Of a DNA stretch of 7,261 nt, positions 1-4,623 are shown one piece after another. Position numbers and translations under genes: made by a program. A model generated the notes under the pieces. It was not told the origin of the DNA, made no database searches, and saw only the letters and a program-made list of their open reading frames with translations. The stretch comes from Chloroflexota bacterium (GTDB lineage: Bacteria > Chloroflexota > UBA5177 > JANWHV01). Location of the stretch: positions 1 through 7,261 of the forward strand of contig JANWHV010000008.1 of assembly GCA_025450255.1 (NCBI GenBank), in the 5' to 3' direction. The stretch's first letter is position 1, and every line of letters begins with the position of its first letter.

Positions 1-1
1 G

Positions 2-1150
2 CTGCTGCTGCTCTATGAACTCGCGGCGGAACGACAAGGCGTGGCGCCGTCAGCACTGCGCGGCACGATCCAGAACGACATTCTAAAGGAATACATCGCG
101 CGCGGCACATACATCTTCCCGCCACGCCCGTCGATGCGCTTGATAACGGATACGTTTGCCTACTGCAACGCGCGGATTCCGCAGTGGAACACGATCAGCA
201 TCAGCGGGTATCACATCCGCGAGGCCGGCTCGACCGCGGTCGAAGAGCTGGGCTTTACCCTGGCCAACGGAATCGCCTACGTCGAAAGCGCTCTGCAGGC
301 TGGGCTTAAAATTGAGCAATTTGCTCCCCGCCTATCCTTTTTCTTCAACTCACATATGGACTTCTTCGAAGAAATCGCCAAATTCCGCGCCGCCAGACGG
401 CTATGGGCCACCATCATGCGCGACAGGTTCGGCTGCCACGACGCCGCGTCCCAGGCGCTGCGCTTCCATACGCAGACGGCGGGAAGCGCGCTCACCGCTC
501 AACAACCGCTGAATAACGTGGTCCGCGTGACCTTGCAGGCGTTAGCTGGGGTGCTCGGAGGAACCCAGAGCCTCCACACCAACGGCTATGACGAGGCATT
601 GGCCCTTCCGACCGCCGAGGCCGCGACGCTCGCCCTGCGCACCCAGCAAATTATCGGACATGAGACAGGTATCCCAGCGACCGCCGATCCGTTGGGCGGA
701 TCCTACCTTGTTGAAACATTGACCGCCGAGCTGGAGCGGCGAGCGGGTGAACTGATCGCGGAGGTTGAACGTCGAGGCGGCGCGGTGGCGGCCATCGAGG
801 CCGGCTTCATGCAAGGCAGAATCGAAGAGAGCGCTTATATAGATCAACAAGCGGTGCAGACCGGCCGGAAGAAGGTAGTGGGTGTCAATTTCCACCGCTC
901 TGACGTCGATACCGAGCCAACGTTGCACCGTATAGACCCGGCAGGCCAGGCTCGCCAGATTCGCGCGCTCGAAACAGTTCGCCGTGAGCGCGACGTCGAG
1001 GCCGTGGATCGCGCGCTGCGCGCCGTTCAGGCGGCCGCGGCGGGGAGCGCGAATATGCTGCCGGCGATGCGGGAAGCGCTTGCCGCGCGCGCAAGCATTG
1101 GTGAAATATGCGGCCTGCTACGCCGAGAGTGGGGCGAATACTCCGGCTGA
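2..1150 (+). CDS. Methylmalonyl-CoA mutase large subunit, 5'-truncated
   Basis: This enzyme interconverts methylmalonyl-CoA and succinyl-CoA with adenosylcobalamin in the cytoplasm. The reading frame is open to the left edge; codons before the GTG at 41 read LLLLYELAAERQG, which fits the family, so the true start lies outside and about 170 residues are missing. Counting from the GTG at 41, His58 (in SISGYH) matches catalytic His244 of Propionibacterium MutB. Arg21 (in ARGTYIFPP), exactly 37 residues earlier, matches Arg207, which binds the substrate carboxylate. Isobutyryl- and 2-hydroxyisobutyryl-CoA mutases have Gln there, so a dicarboxylic substrate is favoured; ethylmalonyl-CoA remains possible. 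Other family blocks are FFNSHMDFFEEIAKFRAARR, GGTQSLHTNGYDEALALPT and DPLGGSYLVE. The protein ends at WGEYSG, the usual end of stand-alone large subunits, so the B12-binding domain must be a separate small subunit, which is not in the window. Confidence 0.95.
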   Translation: MLLLYELAAERQGVAPSALRGTIQNDILKEYIARGTYIFPPRPSMRLITDTFAYCNARIPQWNTISISGYHIREAGSTAVEELGFTLANGIAYVESALQAGLKIEQFAPRLSFFFNSHMDFFEEIAKFRAARRLWATIMRDRFGCHDAASQALRFHTQTAGSALTAQQPLNNVVRVTLQALAGVLGGTQSLHTNGYDEALALPTAEAATLALRTQQIIGHETGIPATADPLGGSYLVETLTAELERRAGELIAEVERRGGAVAAIEAGFMQGRIEESAYIDQQAVQTGRKKVVGVNFHRSDVDTEPTLHRIDPAGQARQIRALETVRRERDVEAVDRALRAVQAAAAGSANMLPAMREALAARASIGEICGLLRREWGEYSG

Positions 1151-1175
1151 CGGTGGTTTCGGAGCCATAAATGGG

Positions 1176-1205
1176 TTGACACAGGGCGACCACCTATCGT
1201 ACTCT
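1176..1205 (+). promoter_or_regulatory. Likely sigma-70 promoter for the carboxypeptidase gene
   Basis: A perfect -35 box TTGACA lies at 1176-1181. With an 18-nt spacer the best -10 is TACTCT at 1200-1205 (3 of 6 matches). TATCGT at 1195-1200 matches better but is only 13 nt away. Transcription would start near 1212, giving a leader of about 45 nt before the ATG at 1257. It lies in the 106-bp gap after the mutase stop, so the carboxypeptidase can be expressed separately. The weak -10 is the main doubt. Confidence 0.45.
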
Positions 1206-1256
1206 GGCCCTGCTTGCAGTCGGTCAATTCGATGGAAAGGCAGAGGCGTCCGCGGC

Positions 1257-3116
1257 ATGCCCCGAACTCGCCGACCGATTTTCCATTTGGGCGTCGTGGC
1301 GCTGATCGTCCTGTCTACCGTGAATGCCGCCGCGAGTCCCCGTGCCACGCGGGCTGGAGGGCTCGGCCCTCTGAGCACAACGCTGGCGTATCCGGAGCCG
1401 CCCCTGTACGCGACCAGCGCCGCGGTGATGGATGTTGACACCGGAAAATGGCTGCGGCTGCAAAATGCCGATATCCCGCTGCCAATGGCGAGCACGACGA
1501 AAATAATGACTGCTCTCCTGGCCATTGAGCACGGCCATTTACAAGATCTGGCAAAGGTTAGCAAAGCTTCGGCGGCCATTGGCGAAACGACCATGGGGCT
1601 GGTCGCCGGAGAGCGCGTCCGCATGCTCGATCTGTTGTATGGCCTGCTCATCCCCTCCGGAAACGACGCCGCGATCGCCATAGCGGAGCACATAAGCGGC
1701 AGCCAGCGTACGTTTGTCGCGTTGATGAACGCGAAAGCCCGCGCTCTGCATCTCACGCACACGCATTACACGAATCCTTATGGTTTTTCGGATACGTCCG
1801 ACGGCGACGACCCCGCGCACTACTCTTCCGCGCGCGACCTGGTCGTATTGGCCCGTGTCGCGATGCAAAGCGCCGTTTTCCGCCAAATCGTCAGTACAAC
1901 GTCGTATGCTGTGCCGGCCACATATCATAACCGAGAACATTCCTTCACGACCGTCAACTACTTCATGACCTGGTATCCGGGTGCGGATGGCGTGAAGCCT
2001 GGTTGGACGAGCGGCGCGGGCATTTGCCAGGTCATCGATGTGCAGCGCAATGGCCGGCACCTCTTGGCGGCAGTGATGCACACGCAAAATACCTATACGG
2101 ATATGCGCGATCTGATGGATTACGCGCTCGGTGACTTTACCTGGTATCAAGCTCATGCCGCGGATGGCAGCCTCATAATCGGCGATGCGCCGGCTTCTTA
2201 TGTCGTCGCGGGCACGTCCGCGGCGCCGGTGTGGTATTTCCCGTACACCGGTCATAGTATCCAGGGGGCGTTCCTGGCCTACTACAAGGCTCACGGCGGC
2301 GTCGCGGTGTTCGGGGCGCCACGAACTGAGGACGTCAATGTGGATGGGAATGAAGAGCAGTTCTTCTCAGACCAGGTGTTGAACTATGATTCGACGTTGC
2401 GCGCGGTTGTTCCACAACGTCTGGGTTTCGTGGCGGTACCCGCGCCTGAGTGGCTTACGCGTGTACCCAGGGTTAAGAACAAGGCATCGCAACGATTCTT
2501 TCCCCAAACAGGCCACACGGTGACGAACCGTTTTCTTGAATTCTTTCTCGCGCACGGAGGCGTACGGACATTCGGCTACCCAATCACGGAGAAGCGATAT
2601 GAAGGCGGAACGCTCGTGCAATACTTTGAAAACGCGGAGCTCGTGTGGCACGATGACCCTAACGGATATGTATACACTGGACCACTTGGCCTGCGAAGTC
2701 TGGTAGAACTGGGCTTGATAACGGGCGACAATCTGCCTCCGGCTTTGCATGCGCCATTTGCGTCGCCGGCACGCACGCCCGCGTTTCATCCAACGCTAAC
2801 TGCTACGCGCCGTCCAACGGCGACGCCGATGCGCTTTCCAACCCTGACGCCTACCATGCATCCGACCTCCACGCCATCGCGCACCGCTACGTTGCCCCCC
2901 ACGTACACGCCTGCGACGTCGACGTCCACGCCGACACACACGCGGACCGCGACACGTGTGCCGAGCGCCACGCTTACGGCCACTTGGACGGCAAGCACTA
3001 CGCGAACGGCGACAAACGTCGTGACGTTCACGCCGCCTCCAACGTGGCGTCCGCGCGCGACCTCGACGCCGGCACCGATCGGCACCGACACGCCCGTCGC
3101 GTCGGACACGCCATAG
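1257..3116 (+). CDS. Secreted D-Ala-D-Ala carboxypeptidase (peptidase S11) with C-terminal repeats and Thr/Pro stalk
   Basis: A 619-residue penicillin-binding protein of the DacA/DacF type, expected to trim the terminal D-Ala from peptidoglycan stem peptides outside the membrane. The ATG at 1257 is chosen because AGAGG at 1242-1246 precedes it by 10 nt and a signal peptide follows at once: basic MPRTRR, a hydrophobic core (FHLGVVALIVLSTV) and a cleavage-type NAAAS near residue 27. The frame extends upstream to an ATG at 984, but that part overlaps the mutase and does not look like protein. The catalytic domain (about 45-290) has SxxK at Ser79-Lys82 (STTK), SGN at 134-136, and the third motif at 247-249 as KPG rather than KTG. 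Two homologous repeats follow (about 325-378 and 411-466), then a tail of about 118 residues rich in Thr and Pro. No LPXTG, transmembrane helix or amphipathic anchor is visible at the C-terminus, so attachment is unclear. The peptidase call is firm; activity with KPG is inferred. Confidence 0.92.
   Translation: MPRTRRPIFHLGVVALIVLSTVNAAASPRATRAGGLGPLSTTLAYPEPPLYATSAAVMDVDTGKWLRLQNADIPLPMASTTKIMTALLAIEHGHLQDLAKVSKASAAIGETTMGLVAGERVRMLDLLYGLLIPSGNDAAIAIAEHISGSQRTFVALMNAKARALHLTHTHYTNPYGFSDTSDGDDPAHYSSARDLVVLARVAMQSAVFRQIVSTTSYAVPATYHNREHSFTTVNYFMTWYPGADGVKPGWTSGAGICQVIDVQRNGRHLLAAVMHTQNTYTDMRDLMDYALGDFTWYQAHAADGSLIIGDAPASYVVAGTSAAPVWYFPYTGHSIQGAFLAYYKAHGGVAVFGAPRTEDVNVDGNEEQFFSDQVLNYDSTLRAVVPQRLGFVAVPAPEWLTRVPRVKNKASQRFFPQTGHTVTNRFLEFFLAHGGVRTFGYPITEKRYEGGTLVQYFENAELVWHDDPNGYVYTGPLGLRSLVELGLITGDNLPPALHAPFASPARTPAFHPTLTATRRPTATPMRFPTLTPTMHPTSTPSRTATLPPTYTPATSTSTPTHTRTATRVPSATLTATWTASTTRTATNVVTFTPPPTWRPRATSTPAPIGTDTPVASDTP
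2229..2390 (+). repeat. FFPxTGH-type protein repeat, copy 1
   Basis: Codes for carboxypeptidase residues 325-378. It shares with copy 2 the order YFP-TGH, a FLAYY-type helix, HGGV, FGAP and a final EEQFFSDQVLNYD strand. Such units (FFPETGH ... HGG ... FGYP ... VQYFERA) recur in secreted Chloroflexota proteins as far as I recall, and resemble LGFP-like wall-binding repeats. This copy is the more diverged: FGAPRTED replaces FGYPITEK. A wall-binding role is inferred. Confidence 0.7.
2487..2654 (+). repeat. FFPxTGH-type protein repeat, copy 2
   Basis: Codes for carboxypeptidase residues 411-466. Key elements in order are RFFPQTGHTV, FLEFFLAHGGV, FGYPITEK and LVQYFENAELVWHD. It is close to the consensus form of the repeat. 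The copies are separated by a linker of about 32 residues and are similar at protein level only, so the duplication is old. Confidence 0.75.
2760..3113 (+). repeat. Low-complexity Thr/Pro-rich coding tract (stalk)
   Basis: The last 118 codons of the carboxypeptidase code almost only for Thr, Pro, Ala, Ser and Arg, with units such as TPT, TAT, TSTP and TRTAT. No Lys is present and only a few Asp occur near the end. The DNA is rich in ACG and CCG and related trinucleotides but is not an exact tandem repeat. Such tails usually act as extended, possibly O-glycosylated spacers. Here it is at the very C-terminus with nothing after it. Confidence 0.85.
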
Positions 3117-3227
3117 CTGTTGCCGGGTCGTCGCGCTGTGACGCTCTCGACATCTCAGAGGCAAGCCGAGGTCCTGGCGGGTTGCCCGACGAGGCGCGGC
3201 GCCGGGGAACTTTGGTTTGAGGGGCAA

Positions 3228-3256
3228 TTGCACCGGGCGGGTGCTCATTGTATACT
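3228..3256 (+). promoter_or_regulatory. Promoter of the tRNA-Arg gene
   Basis: The -35 is TTGCAC at 3228-3233 and the -10 is TATACT at 3251-3256 (5 of 6), with an ideal 17-nt spacer. The predicted start is near 3263, about 11 nt before the mature tRNA 5' end, leaving a short leader for RNase P to remove. The box between the elements is GC-rich. Confidence 0.7.
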
Positions 3257-3273
3257 AGCTGATGCGCTATCGC

Positions 3274-3349
3274 GCACCCGTAGCTCAATGGATAGAGCAT
3301 CAGATTGCGGATCTGAAGGTTTGGCGTTCGAGTCGCCACGGGTGTACCA
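3274..3349 (+). tRNA. tRNA-Arg, anticodon GCG
   Basis: A 76-nt tRNA with encoded CCA (3347-3349) folds fully by hand. The acceptor stem is GCACCCG (3274-3280) with CGGGTGT (3339-3345), including a G:U first pair. The D stem is GCTC/GAGC, the anticodon stem TCAGA/TCTGA (3300-3304/3312-3316), the loop TTGCGGA, and the T stem TGGCG/CGCCA around TTCGAGT. The anticodon GCG is at 3307-3309 and reads CGC, and CGT by wobble. The D loop has A at the position expected for A20, and C35 is present; both are arginine identity elements in E. coli. Discriminator base is A. It has its own promoter and terminator, so it is a single-gene unit between the carboxypeptidase and transaldolase genes. Confidence 0.96.
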
Positions 3350-3357
3350 GAATCCAC

Positions 3358-3380
3358 GGGGCCGGAAACGGCCCCTTTTT
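3358..3380 (+). terminator. Intrinsic terminator of the tRNA unit
   Basis: GGGGCCG (3358-3364) and CGGCCCC (3369-3375) form a perfect 7-bp GC stem closed by a GAAA tetraloop (GNRA type), followed at once by TTTTT (3376-3380). It starts 8 nt after the tRNA CCA, the usual place. CCACG (3354-3358) and CGTGG (3381-3385) flank it as a further inverted repeat. Confidence 0.92.
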
Positions 3381-3415
3381 CGTGGCACGAATACCCATGC
3401 TTGTGCGTGGTTCAC

Positions 3416-3489
3416 TACAATGTTACGGTAAGACCAAGAAGCAGCGGCATTGGCGCGGCGACAACGGCCGGCGCCGTTCGAGGACGAAC
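3416..3489 (+). promoter_or_regulatory. Transaldolase leader: possible -10 box and overlapping hairpins
   Basis: TACAAT at 3416-3421 matches the -10 consensus at 5 of 6, but no good -35 lies at the right distance. Downstream, AACGGC (3463-3468) and GCCGTT (3473-3478) form a 6-bp hairpin with a 4-nt loop. GTTCG (3476-3480) and CGAAC (3485-3489) form a second one sharing GTT with the first, so the two cannot both be fully formed. GGCGC (3452-3456) can also pair with GCGCC (3471-3475). All lie just upstream of the ribosome site at 3504-3508. GC-rich sequence makes such pairs by chance, so regulation is only a possibility. Confidence 0.3.
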
Positions 3490-3514
3490 AGCAATAAAGT
3501 CGCGGGAGCAGGCC

Positions 3515-4609
3515 ATGATTGAATCCGGCACGCTAACCACGTTCAAGAGCCCGTTGTACGAGATGACCCAGACCACGCCGACATGTTTGTGGAACGATTC
3601 GGCGTCTATCGAGGAACTCACCTACTCGATCGAGCACGGCGCGGTCGGGGCGACGTGCAATCCCGTTATCGTGCTCGGCGTCCTGAAGAAGGAAATGCAC
3701 CTGTGGCGGGCGCGTATCAATGCGCTCGTAGAGGAGATGCCTCACGCGACCGAGGATGAAATTGGTTGGAAACTGGTCGAGGAGATTTCGGTAAAGGCGG
3801 CGGCGCTTCTGAAGCCAATATTCGACGCGCAAAAGGGCCGAAATGGGCGCTTGTCGATCCAGACTGATCCGAGGCTGTTTCGCAATACGGAAGCCATCGT
3901 GGCCCAAGCTCTGCACTTCAATCAGCTTGCGCCAAACATGATCGTCAAGATACCGGCGACTCGTGCTGGGATCGCGGCGATCGAGGAGGTCACATTTCGC
4001 GGCGTGAGCATCAACGCGACCGTATCCTTCACGCTCCCGCAGTGCGTCGCGGTAGCCGAGGCGCTGGAGCGCGGTCTGAAAAGGCGAGAGGCCGCTGGGC
4101 TTGACATCGCGTCGATGGGCCCAGTCTGCACCATCATGGTGGGACGTCTCGACGACTGGCTCAAGGCCGTGGCCGAGAAGGAAAATATCACAGTCGATCC
4201 GGGCTACCTGGAATGGGCGGGCGTCGCGGTATTCAAGAAGACGTATCGCATCTTTCAGGAACGGGGCTACCGGGTGCGCCTACTCTCCGCGGCGTTCCGG
4301 AACCATATGCACTGGAGCGAGCTAATCGGCGGCGATATCGTGGTGTCGCCTCCCTACGCGTGGCAGGTTCGCTATAACGCGAGCGACATCACGATCGAGT
4401 CGCGCATCGATCGGGACGTTGACGCCAGGATTGTCAATCAGTTGTACGGGAAGTTCGCGGACTTCCGGCGGGCCTATGACGAAGACGGTCTGTCGACCGA
4501 CGACTTCGATTCGTTTGGAGCGACACGACGCACGCTTCGACAGTTCTGTGCCGCGTGTACTGACCTGGATGCGCTAATTCGAGATTTCATTATTCCAAGC
4601 CCGGATTAA
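3515..4609 (+). CDS. Transaldolase-family protein with altered active site
   Basis: A 364-residue protein of the class I TIM-barrel transaldolase family, whose members move a dihydroxyacetone unit between sugar phosphates through a lysine Schiff base. The ATG at 3515 is preceded by GGGAG at 3504-3508, 6 nt away; the in-frame upstream part from 3401 lies in the leader and is rejected. The Schiff-base lysine is Lys145 in NMIVKIPAT. Others matching E. coli TalB are Asp28 (Asp17), Asn49 in TCNP (Asn35), Asn167 and Thr169 (Asn154, Thr156), Arg211 (Arg181) and Arg262 (Arg228). Three positions differ: Gln116 for Glu96, Met208 for Phe178, and Ala260 for Ser226. Gln at the Glu96 site is what fructose-6-phosphate aldolase has (Gln59). 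Residues after about 285 are a C-terminal extension. The length is near that of actinobacterial transaldolases (about 370) and above TalB (about 317). Family is firm; substrate is unknown. Residue matches were made by eye. Confidence 0.88.
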   Translation: MIESGTLTTFKSPLYEMTQTTPTCLWNDSASIEELTYSIEHGAVGATCNPVIVLGVLKKEMHLWRARINALVEEMPHATEDEIGWKLVEEISVKAAALLKPIFDAQKGRNGRLSIQTDPRLFRNTEAIVAQALHFNQLAPNMIVKIPATRAGIAAIEEVTFRGVSINATVSFTLPQCVAVAEALERGLKRREAAGLDIASMGPVCTIMVGRLDDWLKAVAEKENITVDPGYLEWAGVAVFKKTYRIFQERGYRVRLLSAAFRNHMHWSELIGGDIVVSPPYAWQVRYNASDITIESRIDRDVDARIVNQLYGKFADFRRAYDEDGLSTDDFDSFGATRRTLRQFCAACTDLDALIRDFIIPSPD

Positions 4610-4623
4610 GCGTCCGCGACGCT
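4609..4623. other. Small hairpin spanning two convergent stop codons
   Basis: AGCGTC (4609-4614) and GACGCT (4618-4623) are a perfect 6-bp inverted repeat around CGC. It occupies the whole 12-bp gap and touches both stops, the TAA at 4607-4609 (plus) and the TAG at 4624-4622 (minus). No T-run follows on either strand, so it is at best a weak bidirectional terminator or a 3'-end stabilising stem. Confidence 0.35.

Noticed and set aside
1141..1164. CTCCG ... CGGAG inverted repeat at the mutase stop, considered as a terminator
   Set aside because: Only 5 bp with a 14-nt loop and no T-run after it.
984..1256. Upstream extension of the carboxypeptidase frame to an ATG at 984
   Set aside because: It overlaps the end of the mutase in another frame by 167 nt, has Arg/Cys-rich non-protein-like composition, and would bury the clear signal peptide that begins at 1257.
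1539..2294. 251-residue minus-strand frame inside the carboxypeptidase gene
   Set aside because: It lies wholly opposite the catalytic domain with its SxxK and SGN motifs. Long antisense frames are common in GC-rich coding DNA, and this one has no recognisable motif.
3117..3227. Search for a terminator after the carboxypeptidase stop
   Set aside because: Only a 4-bp CGGG/CCCG pair and scattered GC-rich pairs without a T-run are seen; nothing convincing.
2786..3248. Long minus-strand frames opposite the Thr/Pro tract, Val/Gly-rich or Arg-rich
   Set aside because: They are the complement of biased ACG/CCG codons; no start signal, motif or family resemblance.
3028..3357. Minus-strand frame reading TPNLQIRNLMLYPLSYG
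   Set aside because: This is the antisense translation of the tRNA-Arg gene, a well-known type of spurious database protein; its remainder lies over the Thr/Pro tract and the intergenic gap.
3274..3385. tRNA gene as a possible integration (att) site
   Set aside because: No integrase gene and no long direct repeat of the tRNA 3' end in the window; the 7-bp CCACGGG repeat is too short.
3401..3514. Upstream part of the transaldolase frame from an ATG at 3401
   Set aside because: No ribosome site at its start, no family similarity, and it covers the hairpin leader; the ATG at 3515 has GGGAG at 6 nt.
3262..3522. Plus-strand frame starting near RAPVAQWIEHQIADLKVW
   Set aside because: It is the sense translation of the same tRNA and terminator, another common false protein.
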